From Cupriavidus sp. BIS7 (GTDB lineage: Bacteria > Pseudomonadota > Gammaproteobacteria > Burkholderiales > Burkholderiaceae), in the NCBI RefSeq assembly GCF_000292345.1, contig NZ_ALOU01000071.1, forward strand, positions 1 through 64,000: a DNA stretch of 64,000 nucleotides, given 5' to 3'. The position numbers were made by a program, and so were the translations under genes. A model generated the notes under the pieces. That model ran no database searches and was not told the DNA's origin. It worked only from the letters and a program-made list of their open reading frames with translations. This document shows positions 7,743-17,440 of the stretch, one piece after another (the stretch's first letter is position 1; each line of letters begins with the position of its first letter).

Positions 7743-8537
7743 ATGAAACAGTACCTCGACTTCATGCGCCATGTGTACGAGCATGGCACCGAAAAGTCCG
7801 ACCGCACCGGCACCGGCACGCGCTCGGTCTTCGGCTACCAGATGCGCTTCGACCTGAACGAAGGCTTCCCCGTCGTTACCACGAAGAAGCTGCACCTGAA
7901 GTCGATCATCCACGAACTGCTGTGGTTCCTGCAGGGCTCGACCAACATCAAGTACCTGAAGGACAACGGCGTCACCATCTGGGACGAATGGGCCGACGCC
8001 AATGGCGAACTGGGTCCGGTCTACGGGTATCAGTGGCGAGCCTGGCCGACGCCGGACGGCCGCCACATCGACCAGATCAGCGAAGTGGTTCAGCAGATCC
8101 GCAACAACCCCGACTCGCGCCGGCTGATCGTGTCAGCCTGGAACGTCGGCGAGATCCCGCAGATGAAGCTGCCGCCCTGCCACGCGTTCTTCCAGTTCTA
8201 CGTGGCCGATGGCAAGCTCTCCTGCCAGCTCTACCAGCGCAGCGCCGACATCTTCCTTGGCGTGCCGTTCAACATCGCCAGCTATGCGCTGCTGACGCAC
8301 ATGATCGCGCAGCAATGCGGCCTGGGCGTCGGTGATTTCGTCTGGACCGGCGGCGACTGCCATATCTACAGCAATCACTTCGAGCAGGTGCAGACCCAGC
8401 TTGCCCGCACGCCGATGAAGCTGCCGACGCTGAACATCCTGCGCAAGCCCGACAGCATCTTCGACTACAAGTACGAGGACTTCGAGCTGGTCGGCTACGA
8501 ATCGCACGCCGCAATCAAGGCGCCGGTGGCCGTATGA
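7743..8537 (+). CDS. thyA: Thymidylate synthase
   Basis: A 264-residue enzyme, the same length as the E. coli one, that methylates dUMP to dTMP using methylene-tetrahydrofolate. The catalytic cysteine is Cys146 in [10 protein letters not shown]. Other family motifs are [35 protein letters not shown] and [12 protein letters not shown]. The ATG at 7743 is chosen because the enzyme begins [15 protein letters not shown]; upstream codons add nothing conserved. It overlaps folA by four bases (ATGA). The pair forms the dTMP cycle, since folA regenerates the folate oxidised here. Confidence 0.98.
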   Translation: MKQYLDFMRHVYEHGTEKSDRTGTGTRSVFGYQMRFDLNEGFPVVTTKKLHLKSIIHELLWFLQGSTNIKYLKDNGVTIWDEWADANGELGPVYGYQWRAWPTPDGRHIDQISEVVQQIRNNPDSRRLIVSAWNVGEIPQMKLPPCHAFFQFYVADGKLSCQLYQRSADIFLGVPFNIASYALLTHMIAQQCGLGVGDFVWTGGDCHIYSNHFEQVQTQLARTPMKLPTLNILRKPDSIFDYKYEDFELVGYESHAAIKAPVAV

Positions 8538-9034
8538 CGCTATTGACGCTGATCGTCGCGCGCGCCCGCAACGGCGTGATCGGCCGCGACAACACATTGC
8601 CGTGGCGCCTGCCGGAAGACCTGCAGCACTTCAAGCGCACGACCATGGGTGCGCCGGTCATCATGGGCCGCAAGACCTGGGATTCGATTGGCCGCCCGCT
8701 GCCGGGCCGACGCAATATCGTGGTGAGCCGCAACCGGGATCTCACGATCGAAGGCGCCGAAGTGGTCGGCTCGCTCGAGGATGCGCAGCGGCTGTGTGTC
8801 GGTGTGGAGCAGGTATTCCTGATCGGCGGCGCGCAGCTCTATGCCGAGGCCCTGCCGTCTGCCGACCGCCTGGTCGTCACCGAAATCGATGCCGACGTGG
8901 AAGGCGATGCGTTCTTCCCCGCCGTGGACCGCACGAAATGGATCGAGGCGGCGCGGGAGGTGCACCATTCGGAGGCGAATGGTTTTGATTATGCGTTCGT
9001 GACTTACGAACGGCCGCCCTCGGGCGAAGAGTGA
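8534..9034 (+). CDS. folA: Dihydrofolate reductase
   Basis: A 166-residue NADPH-dependent enzyme that regenerates tetrahydrofolate consumed by the adjacent thymidylate synthase. Motifs seen: [22 protein letters not shown] with the substrate-binding acidic residue region, [25 protein letters not shown], and [14 protein letters not shown]. The start ATG overlaps the thyA stop, so translation is probably coupled. A bidirectional terminator follows immediately. Confidence 0.97.
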   Translation: MTLLTLIVARARNGVIGRDNTLPWRLPEDLQHFKRTTMGAPVIMGRKTWDSIGRPLPGRRNIVVSRNRDLTIEGAEVVGSLEDAQRLCVGVEQVFLIGGAQLYAEALPSADRLVVTEIDADVEGDAFFPAVDRTKWIEAAREVHHSEANGFDYAFVTYERPPSGEE

Positions 9035-9040
9035 CGCAAA

Positions 9041-9064
9041 AAAAGCGCCCTGCGGGGCGCTTTT
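9041..9064. terminator. Bidirectional terminator between folA and pmbA
   Basis: AAAAGCGCCC (9041–9050) pairs with GGGCGCTTTT (9055–9064) around a four-base loop. It serves the converging folA and pmbA genes. Confidence 0.88.
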
Positions 9065-9087
9065 GTCATCTTGGGGAACTCTGAGGC

Positions 9088-10455
9088 TCAGTTACCCGCG
9101 ATCGTCATCTGCTCGATCAGGATCGAGCCGGTTTCCTTGGTACCGCGCACCAGCGCATCTGCGCCGACTGCGACGATCTGCTTGAGCATCTCGACCATAT
9201 TGCCGGCGATTGTGATTTCTTCCACCGGGTACTGGATCACACCGTTCTCGACCCAGTAGCCCGACGCGCCGCGCGAATAATCGCCCGTCACGTAGTTCAC
9301 GCCCTGCCCCATCAGCTCGGTCACCAGCAGGCCGGTGCCCATCTTCTTCAGCATGCCGGCGAAGTCATCGCCCGGCTGCGTCAGCGAGCTGGTCAGCGTC
9401 AGGTTGTGCGATCCGCCTGCGTTGCCGGTGGTCTTCATGCCGAGCTTGCGGGCCGAATACGTCGACAGGAAATAGCCCTCCACAACACCATCGCGCACCA
9501 CGTCGCGCTCGTGCGTGCGCACGCCTTCCTCGTCGAACGGTGCGCTGCCCATGGCGCCGGGCACGTGCGGCTGTTCGTGGATCTGGATATGCGGTGCGAA
9601 GACGGCCTTGCCCAGCGTGTCGTACAGGAATGTCGATTTGCGATAGAGCGCACCGCCCGATACCGCCTGCACGAACGCACCAAGCAGGCCGGCCGCCAGC
9701 GGCGCCTCGAACAGCACCGGGCACTTGCGCGTGGACAGCTTGCGGGCGTTCAGGCGGGCCAGGGCGCGCTCCGCCGCATAGCGGCCGATTGCCTCCGGCT
9801 CGGCCAGCGTGTTCGGCGAGCGCTTCGACGAATACCAGTCGTCACGCTGCATGCCGCTGCCCGATCCGGCAATCGGCGCGCACGAGATGAAATGGCGCGA
9901 GTAAGGGTAACCGCCCGTGAAGCCGCGTGACGTGGCCAGCACGAACTGCGAATGCTGGGCAGACACGCTCGCGCCGTCGCTATTGCGGATCTTCGGCGAA
10001 ACCGCAAAGGCAGCCGCCTCGGCACGGCGGGCGATATCGATGGCCCCTTCGGCATCGATGGTCCACGGGTGGAACAGGTCCAGGTCCTGCGGATTGCGCT
10101 CCAGCAGTTCTTCTTCGGCCAGGCCGGCGCAGTCGTCCTCGGCCGTGAAGCGGGCGATGTTGTATGCCGCCTCGGCCGTGGCACGCAGCGCGGCCGGCGA
10201 GAAATCCGACGTGCTGGCGTTGCCGCGGCGCTTCCCGATCATCACCGTCACGCCCACCACCTTGTCGCGATTCTGCTCGATGGTCTCCACCTGGCCCTTT
10301 CGCACCGAAACCGACAGGCCGCCGCCCTCGGAAATCTCGGTGGCGGCGTCCGTTGCGCCGAGCTCGCGTGCCACGCGCAGCACATCGGCCGCCATGGACT
10401 TGAGCTGGTCCTGGGTGTACGTGAAATGCGCGGTCTGTTCGGCAATCTGGCTCAT
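9088..10455 (-). CDS. pmbA: Metalloprotease PmbA (TldE)
   Basis: A 455-residue partner of TldD. The TldD/TldE protease matures small peptides such as microcins and degrades unstructured proteins. The sequence has the two-domain family layout, with VSVRKGQVETIEQNRDKVVGV early, and C-terminal MLKKMGTGLLVTELMGQGVNYVTGDYSRGASGYWVENG, which is highly conserved in PmbA. PmbA itself lacks the metal site of TldD. The start is taken as ATG 10455 (MSQIAEQ); a TTG six codons upstream is possible but has no better ribosome site. It is divergent from darP with only 48 bp between. Confidence 0.95.
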   Translation of the reverse strand: MSQIAEQTAHFTYTQDQLKSMAADVLRVARELGATDAATEISEGGGLSVSVRKGQVETIEQNRDKVVGVTVMIGKRRGNASTSDFSPAALRATAEAAYNIARFTAEDDCAGLAEEELLERNPQDLDLFHPWTIDAEGAIDIARRAEAAAFAVSPKIRNSDGASVSAQHSQFVLATSRGFTGGYPYSRHFISCAPIAGSGSGMQRDDWYSSKRSPNTLAEPEAIGRYAAERALARLNARKLSTRKCPVLFEAPLAAGLLGAFVQAVSGGALYRKSTFLYDTLGKAVFAPHIQIHEQPHVPGAMGSAPFDEEGVRTHERDVVRDGVVEGYFLSTYSARKLGMKTTGNAGGSHNLTLTSSLTQPGDDFAGMLKKMGTGLLVTELMGQGVNYVTGDYSRGASGYWVENGVIQYPVEEITIAGNMVEMLKQIVAVGADALVRGTKETGSILIEQMTIAGN

Positions 10456-10503
10456 ATGGGCGGGCGTGATCAAAAGTCCAAACGGGAATCATAGCAAGAT
10501 AAA

Positions 10504-11112
10504 ATGCCGCCCATGACGCGAAATACCCGTAACAACTCCAACGGCCGTTTTCCGGGCGCCTTCGGCCCCGAAGAGGACGACGACCTGCCCAAGAGCAAGT
10601 CGCAGCGCAAGCGCGACATGACCGCCCTGCAGGATCTTGGCTCCGAACTCGAGGCCCTGCCCAAGGACCGGCTGGCCCGCGTGCCGATGCCGGAGCCACT
10701 GGCTGACGCCATCCACGCAGCCCGCAAGATCACGAGCCACGAAGGCAAGCGCCGCCAGATGCAGTTTGTCGGCAAGGTCATGCGGAACCTGGACGACGAC
10801 GAAGTCGAGGCAATCCGCGCCGCGCTGGAAGGCTTCAAGGGCACCAGCAAGGCCGAGACGGCCCGGCTGCACCTGATCGAGCGCTGGCGCGACCTGCTGC
10901 TGGCCGACGACGCCATGCTGACGAAATTCCTGGGAGAACACCCGGGCAGCGACGTACAGGCGCTGCGCAACATCATCCGCAATGCCCGCAAGGAAAAGGA
11001 GCTGTCCAAGCCGCCGAAGTACTACCGGGAACTGTTCCAGGCCATCAAGACCGCGCTGGAAGACGGTGACACCGACGCAGCCCCCGACAACGTACCGGAG
11101 CCCGACGCATGA
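10504..11112 (+). CDS. darP: Ribosome biogenesis protein DarP (YjgA, DUF615)
   Basis: A 202-residue protein of the YjgA family, which associates with late 50S ribosomal precursors and aids their maturation. Features are the [17 protein letters not shown] segment, an all-helical body, [16 protein letters not shown], and [16 protein letters not shown]. The ends are polar and acidic. It is divergent from pmbA, the arrangement common in proteobacteria, and overlaps the next gene by four bases. Confidence 0.93.
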   Translation: MPPMTRNTRNNSNGRFPGAFGPEEDDDLPKSKSQRKRDMTALQDLGSELEALPKDRLARVPMPEPLADAIHAARKITSHEGKRRQMQFVGKVMRNLDDDEVEAIRAALEGFKGTSKAETARLHLIERWRDLLLADDAMLTKFLGEHPGSDVQALRNIIRNARKEKELSKPPKYYRELFQAIKTALEDGDTDAAPDNVPEPDA

Positions 11113-11753
11113 ACCCGCCACTGACCTCACCCGTGCAACGCAGCAGCCCAGACGAACTGGTTGTCGGCTTCGTGTCGATTTCCGACCGGGCATCGTCCGG
11201 CACCTATCAGGACGAAGGCATCCCCGCACTGCGCGACTGGTTCGGCAAGACGCTGACCACGCCGTGGCAGGCTGTGGAACGGCTGATTCCCGACGAGCAG
11301 GCGCTGATTTCGCGCACGCTGATCGAACTGGTCGACGTGGCTGGCTGCGACCTGGTACTGACGACCGGCGGCACCGGCCCTGCGCGTCGCGATGTGACGC
11401 CGGAGGCCACGCTGGCCGTCGGTACCAAGGAGATGCCGGGTTTTGGCGAGCAGATGCGCCAGGTAAGCCTGCATTTCGTGCCGACCGCGATCCTGTCGCG
11501 CCAGGTGGCGGTCATCCGCGAAACACCGAGCCGCGCCGCTCTGATCGTGAACCTGCCCGGCCAGCCACGCGCAATCCGCGAGACGCTGGAAGGCCTGCGC
11601 GATGCCGACGGCAAGCCGGTTATCCAGGGCGTATTTGCCGCGGTGCCGTACTGCATCGACCTGATCGGCGGGCCTTACATCGAAACCGATGAGGCGGTGG
11701 TCAAGGCCTGGCGGCCGAAGAACGCGGTAAGGCAGAAGCCCGCAACAGCCTGA
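11109..11753 (+). CDS. mog: Molybdopterin adenylyltransferase (MogA/MoaB type)
   Basis: A 214-residue enzyme that adenylylates molybdopterin ahead of molybdate insertion. The family core is [17 protein letters not shown] and [19 protein letters not shown], where the GGTG loop and Asp bind the pterin phosphate, followed by [11 protein letters not shown] and LIVNLPGQP. It is translationally coupled to darP by a four-base overlap. No other molybdenum cofactor gene is in the window. It is slightly longer than E. coli MogA. Confidence 0.93.
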   Translation: MNPPLTSPVQRSSPDELVVGFVSISDRASSGTYQDEGIPALRDWFGKTLTTPWQAVERLIPDEQALISRTLIELVDVAGCDLVLTTGGTGPARRDVTPEATLAVGTKEMPGFGEQMRQVSLHFVPTAILSRQVAVIRETPSRAALIVNLPGQPRAIRETLEGLRDADGKPVIQGVFAAVPYCIDLIGGPYIETDEAVVKAWRPKNAVRQKPATA

Positions 11754-11763
11754 CGGTTGCCTT

Positions 11764-11895
11764 CCCTCTCCCATGAAATGGGAGAGGGGTCGGGGAGAGG
11801 GCGCTGATGTTCAAATCACGACTGGTCGCCGGTTGAGCCGCCAGCCCTCTCCCCCTGCCCCTCTCCCGCCTGTTCAGACCGGAGAGGGGAGCAAA
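11764..11895. repeat. Nested CCCTCTCC palindromes after mog
   Basis: Two nested inverted repeats are seen. The first is CCCTCTCCCAT (11764–11774) with ATGGGAGAGGG (11778–11788). The second is GGGGAGAGGGC (11792–11802) with GCCCTCTCCCC (11844–11854), followed by more CTCTCCC-type sequence to about 11895. Related palindromes occur at 39255–39280 and 57255–57296, so this appears to be a dispersed intergenic repeat that may act as a terminator. Confidence 0.6.
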
Positions 11896-11909
11896 CCCAT
11901 CGCTACTTC

Positions 11910-11972
11910 AACCCCAGGTAAAGCCCAATCGGCACGAACACCACCGCGGCGATGTTGCCTAGCAGCATATGG
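11910..11972 (-). pseudogene. Short orphan C-terminal-like reading frame
   Basis: Between the palindromes and orn, the minus strand encodes a hydrophobic 21-residue frame ending NIAAVVFVPIGLYLGLK and then a stop. It has the look of the last membrane helix of a larger protein, or of a very small membrane protein. The upstream continuation runs into the orn 3' end out of frame, and no ribosome site is clear. It is recorded as a possible remnant; it could be chance. Confidence 0.25.
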
Positions 11973-12002
11973 AGCGGGGTTGAGGCGCTACTGGGCGGGC
12001 GA

Positions 12003-12626
12003 TTAAGCAGCCGGCGCCTCGGGTGCCGCAGCAGGCGCCTCAGGTGCCACGGCCGGCGTCGACGTCTTGATGAAGTGCTGGCGGTAGTACTTCAGTTCTT
12101 CCACCGATTCCAGGATGTCGGCCAACGCCGTATGCAGCTGGCGCTTGGTGAAACCCTTGTGGATCGCCGGCTCCCAGCGCTTGCAGAGTTCCTTGAGCGT
12201 CGACACGTCAAGGTTGCGGTAGTGGAAGAACGCCTCGAGCTTGGGCATGTAGCGCGCCATGAACCGGCGGTCCTGGCAGATCGAGTTGCCGCACATCGGC
12301 GACTTGCTCGCTGGCACCCAGCGCTTCAGGAACGCCAGCAGTTCGGCCTCGGCCTGCGCCTCGGTCAGTGTGGAGGCCTTGACCTTGTCGATCAGGCCCG
12401 AGCGGCCGTGGGTGCCCTTGTTCCAGTTGTCCATGGCGTCGAGCACAGCGTCCGGCTGATGGATCACCAGCACCGGGCCTTCGGCCAGGATGTTGAGTTC
12501 GGAGTCGGTAACCACCACCGCCACTTCGATGATCCGGTCGGTGTCTGGCTGCAGGCCGGTCATTTCCATGTCCAGCCAGACGAGGTTATTTTCACTTTTG
12601 ACGGAGGATGCGGAGGGGCTTGTCAT
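12003..12626 (-). CDS. orn: Oligoribonuclease
   Basis: A 207-residue DEDDh-family 3'-5' exoribonuclease that degrades two-nucleotide RNAs, the final step of mRNA and cyclic-di-GMP turnover. Motifs: [12 protein letters not shown] (first acidic pair), the [10 protein letters not shown] strand, [17 protein letters not shown], and the C-terminal [18 protein letters not shown]. It carries a C-terminal extension of about 20 residues with repeated APEAPA, which is absent from E. coli Orn. It is divergent from the M48 protease gene, with 165 bp between. Confidence 0.95.
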   Translation of the reverse strand: MTSPSASSVKSENNLVWLDMEMTGLQPDTDRIIEVAVVVTDSELNILAEGPVLVIHQPDAVLDAMDNWNKGTHGRSGLIDKVKASTLTEAQAEAELLAFLKRWVPASKSPMCGNSICQDRRFMARYMPKLEAFFHYRNLDVSTLKELCKRWEPAIHKGFTKRQLHTALADILESVEELKYYRQHFIKTSTPAVAPEAPAAAPEAPAA

Positions 12627-12791
12627 CTGGCGGTACGGCTCGATATGGAAAACGGAAGGAATACGGATGAAATCGCCCGGCGGCCATATTGCGAAGGTAC
12701 CCCCGGCGAACAATTTATAATTCTCGCATATCCGCCCCGGATGGCATGGTGCGCACACCTCCTGCCATGCCATCGTCAACAAGGCCCGCCG

Positions 12792-14042
12792 ATGTTCACG
12801 CTGATCTTCCTTGCCGCTCTGGTCGTCATGGTACTGACCAAACTCTGGCTCGCCAGTCGCCAGATTCACCATGTGGGCCGCCATCGCGGCGCCGTGCCCG
12901 CGCGCTTTGCCGACACCATCACGCTTGCCGCCCACCAGAAGGCCGCTGACTACACGATCGCCCGCACGCGGCTGTCGATGCTGGAGGTGCTGGCCGGCGC
13001 AGCCGTGCTGATTGGCTTCACGATGCTGGGCGGCCTGCACGCGCTGAATCAGCTCTGGATCCATGTCTTCGGCGCAGGCGGCTATTTCTACGGCGTGGCG
13101 CTGATCGCCAGCGTGCTGCTGATTGGCGGACTTGTGGATCTGCCATTCTCGCTCTACGGCCAGTTCGTGATCGAGGAGCGCTTCGGCTTCAACAAGATGA
13201 CCTTCGGCCTGTGGCTGGCGGACCTTGCCAAGATGGCGGTGGTGGCCTGCGTGCTGGGCCTGCCGCTGTTGCTGGCCGTACTGTGGCTGATGGACCAGGC
13301 CGGCACCTACTGGTGGGTGTGGACCTGGCTGCTCTGGATGGCCTTCAGCCTGCTGCTGCAGGTGATCTTCCCGACATTCATCGCGCCGCTCTTCAACAAG
13401 TTCGAACCGCTCAGCGACGAAAGCCTGCGCGATCGCATCGAGGCGCTGCTGCGCAAGTGCGGCTTCGCCAGCAAGGGCCTGTTCGTGATGGATGGCAGCA
13501 AGCGCAGCGCCCACGGCAACGCGTACTTCACCGGCTTTGGCGCCTCCAAGCGCATTGTGTTCTTCGACACGCTGCTGTCTCGCCTTGACGGCGAAGAAGT
13601 GGAAGCGGTGCTGGCGCACGAACTGGGGCACTTCAAGCGCCGCCACGTGGCCAAGATGATGATCGTGACGTTTGCGCTGTCGCTGGTATTCCTGGCCCTG
13701 CTCGGCTGGCTTGCCACGCGCGAATGGTTCTTCACCGGACTGGGTGTGCTGCCTAACTTCGGCGGCAGCAACCACGCGCTGGCGCTGGTGCTGTTCTTCC
13801 TGACACTGCCGGTTTTCACGTTCTTCCTCGGGCCGCTGGCCAGCCTGTCATCGCGCAAGCATGAGTTCGAAGCCGACGAGTTCGCCGCGCACCAGACCAA
13901 CGCCGGCCACCTGGTCTCCGCGCTGGTCAAGCTGTACAAGGACAACGCCTCGACGCTGACGCCCGACCCGATCTACAGCGCGTTCTACTACTCGCATCCG
14001 CCCGCGGCACAGCGGATCGACCGGCTGCTGGCGCACGCATGA
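12792..14042 (+). CDS. M48-family membrane metalloprotease (Ste24/HtpX-like)
   Basis: A 416-residue integral membrane zinc protease resembling CAAX prenyl protease 1 (Ste24). There are about five to seven membrane segments, the HEXXH motif HELGH at 276–280, and the downstream metal ligand in FEADEFAA. In bacteria such enzymes perform membrane protein quality control. The ATG at 12792 follows a short purine-rich leader. The upstream open frame is antisense to orn and is not part of the gene. It overlaps rsgA by four bases, so the pair is co-translated. Confidence 0.92.
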   Translation: MFTLIFLAALVVMVLTKLWLASRQIHHVGRHRGAVPARFADTITLAAHQKAADYTIARTRLSMLEVLAGAAVLIGFTMLGGLHALNQLWIHVFGAGGYFYGVALIASVLLIGGLVDLPFSLYGQFVIEERFGFNKMTFGLWLADLAKMAVVACVLGLPLLLAVLWLMDQAGTYWWVWTWLLWMAFSLLLQVIFPTFIAPLFNKFEPLSDESLRDRIEALLRKCGFASKGLFVMDGSKRSAHGNAYFTGFGASKRIVFFDTLLSRLDGEEVEAVLAHELGHFKRRHVAKMMIVTFALSLVFLALLGWLATREWFFTGLGVLPNFGGSNHALALVLFFLTLPVFTFFLGPLASLSSRKHEFEADEFAAHQTNAGHLVSALVKLYKDNASTLTPDPIYSAFYYSHPPAAQRIDRLLAHA

Positions 14043-15010
14043 CGCGCAGCGCACGCCATCACAACGCCGGCAAGGGCACCGGCAAGGGTAACGAGAGCGA
14101 AGCCGCGCTGATCGTCGCGGCACACGGCCGGCATTACGTGGTGGAGCGCGCGGATGGTTCGCGTCTGCACGCGTTCCCGCGCGGCAAGAAGAGCGACGCC
14201 GCCGTGGGCGACCATGTCCGCGTGGAAATGGCCGCGCTCGACCAGGGCGTGATCACGGCCATCGATCCGCGCAAGAACCTGCTGCATCGCTCCGACCAGT
14301 TCAAGTCGAAACTGCTGGCGGCCAATATCGACCAGGTGATCATCGTGCTGGCCACGGAACCGAGCTTCTCGGAGGACCTGCTCGGCCGGGCGCTGGTATC
14401 GGCCGAGGCATTGGAGATCCGTCCGCTGGTGATCCTGAACAAGATCGACCTGACCGGGCGGCTCGACGACGCGCGTCGTCGGCTCAAGCTCTACCAGGAC
14501 TTGGGCTACGACACCCTCGAACTGTCTGTGCACGGGCAGCCCGAAGAGACGCTGGCCGCGCTCAGGCCGCGTACGGCGGGCGTATCGAGCATCCTGATCG
14601 GCCAGTCCGGCATGGGCAAGTCGTCGCTGCTGAACCTGCTGATCCCGGGCGTGGAAGCGCAGACGCGCGAGATTTCGTCAAAGCTCGATTCGGGCAAGCA
14701 CACCACCACGTTCACGCGGCTTTACCACCTGCCCGAGGACTGGGCTGTTGTCGATGGCCGGCCCGGCTACCTGATCGACTCGCCCGGCTTCCAGGAATTC
14801 GGTCTGCACCACCTGAGCGAAGGCATGCTCGAGCGCGCATTCCCGGAATTCCGGCCGCGCCTGACCGAATGCAGGTTCTACAACTGCCACCACATCAACG
14901 AACCGGGCTGTGGCGTGCTGACGGCAATCGACGACGGCGCGATCTCCGAGCGTCGCCATCAGCTCTACACGCAGTTGCTGCACGAATCACGCCAACAAAA
15001 GCCGTGGTAA
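14039..15010 (+). CDS. rsgA: Ribosome small-subunit GTPase RsgA
   Basis: A 323-residue circularly permuted GTPase that checks late 30S assembly. The permuted order is visible: G4 NKID at 134–137 precedes G1 GQSGMGKS at 188–195, then G3 DSPG at 247–250. An N-terminal OB fold is followed by the GTPase core and a C-terminal zinc knuckle with Cys278, Cys283, His285 and Cys291. The N-terminal 20 residues are basic and Gly-rich. It overlaps the protease gene upstream by four bases. Confidence 0.97.
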   Translation: MTRSARHHNAGKGTGKGNESEAALIVAAHGRHYVVERADGSRLHAFPRGKKSDAAVGDHVRVEMAALDQGVITAIDPRKNLLHRSDQFKSKLLAANIDQVIIVLATEPSFSEDLLGRALVSAEALEIRPLVILNKIDLTGRLDDARRRLKLYQDLGYDTLELSVHGQPEETLAALRPRTAGVSSILIGQSGMGKSSLLNLLIPGVEAQTREISSKLDSGKHTTTFTRLYHLPEDWAVVDGRPGYLIDSPGFQEFGLHHLSEGMLERAFPEFRPRLTECRFYNCHHINEPGCGVLTAIDDGAISERRHQLYTQLLHESRQQKPW

Positions 15011-15045
15011 GGTAAGAGCACCTGTTTGCCTTGTCGGGCGACGCT

Positions 15046-15351
15046 ATGAAGCTTCTGTTGAGGACGCCCTCGCTGGTCCATGCCGCGCACTGCGAGAACG
15101 TGTTGCGCGCGGCAGGCATCCGGGCTGAGGTTCGGAACACATGGCTGGCTGGCGCGGCGGGGGACATCCCGCTGCAGGAGAGCGCACCACAGGTGTGGAT
15201 TGCGGACGAAGCGACGGAGGCAGACGCCTGGGCCGTATTGAATGCCGCGGCCAACCCGACGCCGGGGCCGCGCTGGCAATGCCGGCATTGCGGGGAATGG
15301 CACGAAGCCCAGTTCGCCGCGTGCTGGCACTGCGGGCATCAGCACGAATAA
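15046..15351 (+). CDS. DUF2007-family protein with zinc ribbon
   Basis: A 101-residue protein. The N-terminal half (MKLLLRTPSLVHAAHCENVLRAAGI) matches the DUF2007 or 'putative signal transducing protein' family, a small alpha/beta fold related to PII-like domains. The C-terminus is a Cys4 knuckle, CRHCGEW...CWHCGHQ, that could bind zinc. ATG 15046 is preferred to a TTG five codons upstream. It follows rsgA by 35 bases and is probably in the same operon. No precise function is known. Confidence 0.8.
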   Translation: MKLLLRTPSLVHAAHCENVLRAAGIRAEVRNTWLAGAAGDIPLQESAPQVWIADEATEADAWAVLNAAANPTPGPRWQCRHCGEWHEAQFAACWHCGHQHE

Positions 15352-15380
15352 AAAAGCGCCACCGACCGTGGCGCTTTTTT
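15351..15380. terminator. Bidirectional terminator
   Basis: AAAAAGCGCCAC pairs with GTGGCGCTTTTT around CGACC, with T-runs on both strands. It serves the convergent DUF2007 and CobD-like genes. Confidence 0.88.
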
Positions 15381-15397
15381 TGTTGTGCACTGGCTGA

Positions 15398-16378
15398 TCA
15401 GCCCACCCACAACGCCAGCGAGATCATCGCCAGCAGCAGCATCCAGAGAATCACTGCGCGCCAGACCAGCCCGACTGCCGATTGCAGCGTACGTACGCCC
15501 GGATCGGCGCCAAACTCGGGCGGCACGGGCTCCGCGCTGTCGTCCATGCCAGGCGCGTAGTCGACGCCGGCCAGGCTTGTGCGAAGCATCACGCTGGAAT
15601 CTTCCTCGGCAAGCGGCGCACCAAGCCGCACTCCAAGCGCGCCGCCGCCACTGGCAAGCAGAATGCCGTTGACGGCGTCGTTCCACTTGCGCGCGTGGTT
15701 GCGCCACGCGTAGATCGCATCCTCGAAATTGCCGACGATCGCAAACCCGATCGAGGTCAGGCGCGACGGCACCCAGTCAAGCACGTAGAACGCCTGCGCC
15801 GCAAAGCAGCCCAGCGCCGGACTGCGCTCGTTCGACGAACTGTTCCACTGGCGGCTCAGGTACTCGGCCGTGCGATAGAGAATCACGCCGCCTGGGCCAA
15901 TCGGCACCAGGAACCAGAAGAACACGCCAAACACATGACGGTGCACGGCGACGATCGCCGCTTCCAGCGTATGGCGCACGATTTCGCTGACCGGCATTTC
16001 GATGGTCTCGAGCCCGGTCCATTCATTCAGCAACGCGCGCGCGGTGTGCAGGTCATCGCGATTGAGCGCCTCGTGGATATCGGTGAAGTAGTGGCTGAAC
16101 TGGCGGAAACCGAGCGTCAGGTAGAGCAGCAGTACGTTCCAGACCAGTGTCAGCGCCACGCTGATCGAGGCCAGCAGGTAGTGAACCACCACGACAGCCA
16201 GCGTCAGCGGCAGCACCACGGTCAGCCATGCCAGCGCGGCGTCGCGCGGGCGGCCGGTATCGAACGCATGCTCGGCTCGGTCACCCAGCACGCGCACGAT
16301 GTCGAAAATAGGATTATTCCGCCCCAGGGCACGGAACTGTTCGGCAATCAGTGCCAGAAGAATGGAAACAAAAGTCAT
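15398..16378 (-). CDS. CobD/CbiB-family membrane protein
   Basis: A 326-residue membrane protein with about five hydrophobic segments, starting MTFVSILLALIAEQFRAL. The motifs HRHVFGVFFWFLVPIGPGGVILYRTAEYL and DWVPSRLTSIGFAIVGNFEDA are those of CobD/CbiB, the adenosylcobinamide-phosphate synthase, and of related AmpE-like proteins. No cobalamin gene is nearby, so a housekeeping or envelope role is as likely as cobalamin synthesis. A promoter with TTGCCG and TATACC at 16429–16457 lies just upstream. Confidence 0.8.
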   Translation of the reverse strand: MTFVSILLALIAEQFRALGRNNPIFDIVRVLGDRAEHAFDTGRPRDAALAWLTVVLPLTLAVVVVHYLLASISVALTLVWNVLLLYLTLGFRQFSHYFTDIHEALNRDDLHTARALLNEWTGLETIEMPVSEIVRHTLEAAIVAVHRHVFGVFFWFLVPIGPGGVILYRTAEYLSRQWNSSSNERSPALGCFAAQAFYVLDWVPSRLTSIGFAIVGNFEDAIYAWRNHARKWNDAVNGILLASGGGALGVRLGAPLAEEDSSVMLRTSLAGVDYAPGMDDSAEPVPPEFGADPGVRTLQSAVGLVWRAVILWMLLLAMISLALWVG

Positions 16379-16428
16379 CGCGTGACGATAAATCGGCGCG
16401 CGGCGATGTGCCGCGCCGGTCGCATGGC

Positions 16429-16457
16429 GGTATAGCCAGACGATAGCATAGCGGCAA
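16429..16457 (-). promoter_or_regulatory. Candidate promoter of the CobD-like gene
   Basis: Reading the minus strand: TTGCCG (16457–16452), a 17-bp spacer, and TATACC (16434–16429), 51 bases before the start codon. Confidence 0.45.
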
Positions 16458-16596
16458 CGTGGCCAAGGAAAAGTCGTGTAAGAACTAGTAAATGGCGACG
16501 CACTTTCGTGGCACGATCACTATTCGCCCCTCCTCCCATACGGCGGAAGAAGGGCTCCGAGTGACGATGAATTACGCAGGGTGACGCAATCGACAG

Positions 16597-17295
16597 TTAC
16601 GGCAGGTCGAATACCAGTACCTCGGCCGCGCCGCCTTGCGACAGGTTCACGGCATCCACGCCTTCCAGCTTTGCGGCATCCCCGGCTTCAAGAACCTGCC
16701 CATTGACGCTCACCCGCCCGCGCGCCACGTGCACATAGGCGCGGCGGCCCGGGGCCACCGCCAGCGTGGCTGCTTCATCACCATCGAACAGGCCGGCATA
16801 GAGCCGCACATCCTGGTGGATGACCACGGAGCCATCGGCGCCATCGGGGCTGCCCACCAGGCGCAGACGGCCGCGCTTGTCCGCCGCGTCGAAGTGCTGT
16901 TCCTCATAGCCGGGCTCGATGCCAATCTGGTTCGGCATGATCCAGATCTGCAGGAAGTGCGTTGTGGCGTGCGCCGCGTGGTTGTACTCGGAGTGACGTA
17001 CGCCGGTGCCGGCGCTCATGCGCTGCACGTCGCCCGGACGGATCACGCTGCCATTGCCCATGCTGTCCTTGTGGGCGAGTTCGCCTTCCAGCACGTAGCT
17101 GATGATCTCCATGTCGCGGTGCCCATGGGTACCGAAACCCATGCCCGGCGCCACGCGGTCTTCGTTGATCACGCGCAGCGGACCAAACTGGATATGGCGC
17201 GGGTCATGGTAGTCCGCGAACGAAAAGCTGTGGTACGACTTCAGCCAGCCATGGTCCGCATACCCGCGCTCTTCAGACTTACGGATTTCAATCAT
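16597..17295 (-). CDS. Pirin-family cupin protein (YhhW-like)
   Basis: A 232-residue bicupin. The four metal ligands of the N-terminal cupin are intact: His57 and His59 in GTHGHRDMEIISYV, and His101 and Glu103 in GTGVRHSEYN. Several bacterial members have quercetin dioxygenase activity and others act in redox sensing. It is divergently transcribed from a LysR regulator 145 bp away, a common arrangement in which the regulator controls the pirin gene. Confidence 0.92.
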   Translation of the reverse strand: MIEIRKSEERGYADHGWLKSYHSFSFADYHDPRHIQFGPLRVINEDRVAPGMGFGTHGHRDMEIISYVLEGELAHKDSMGNGSVIRPGDVQRMSAGTGVRHSEYNHAAHATTHFLQIWIMPNQIGIEPGYEEQHFDAADKRGRLRLVGSPDGADGSVVIHQDVRLYAGLFDGDEAATLAVAPGRRAYVHVARGRVSVNGQVLEAGDAAKLEGVDAVNLSQGGAAEVLVFDLP

Positions 17296-17424
17296 TTTGA
17301 TGGCCCTCCTTGTGGCCTGGCTATCGACTCAGACGGCATGTCTTGACTGGGTCGGTGGCGTTTCGATGCTAGGCAGTTTAGGGGCACGGGAGTATATTGG
17401 CGGGCACAACGTTAGAAGTAGTCG

Positions 17425-17439
17425 TTCAGAAAATCTGAA
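17425..17439 (+). promoter_or_regulatory. LysR-type operator overlapping the regulator start
   Basis: TTCAGA, AAA, TCTGAA form a perfect inverted repeat containing the T-N11-A core of LysR boxes. It ends one base before the ATG of the LysR gene, so binding would block the regulator's own translation or initiation region. It lies 130 bp from the pirin start. Confidence 0.6.
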
Positions 17440-17440
17440 T

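Noticed and set aside
12627-13775. Upstream extension of the orn frame by 383 codons
   Set aside because: It is antisense to the M48 protease gene. Orn normally starts at the [12 protein letters not shown] region, as with ATG 12626.
15398-16378. Cobalamin biosynthesis gene cobD by name
   Set aside because: The family match is fair, but no other cobalamin gene is near and AmpE-like proteins share the motifs, so no gene symbol was given.
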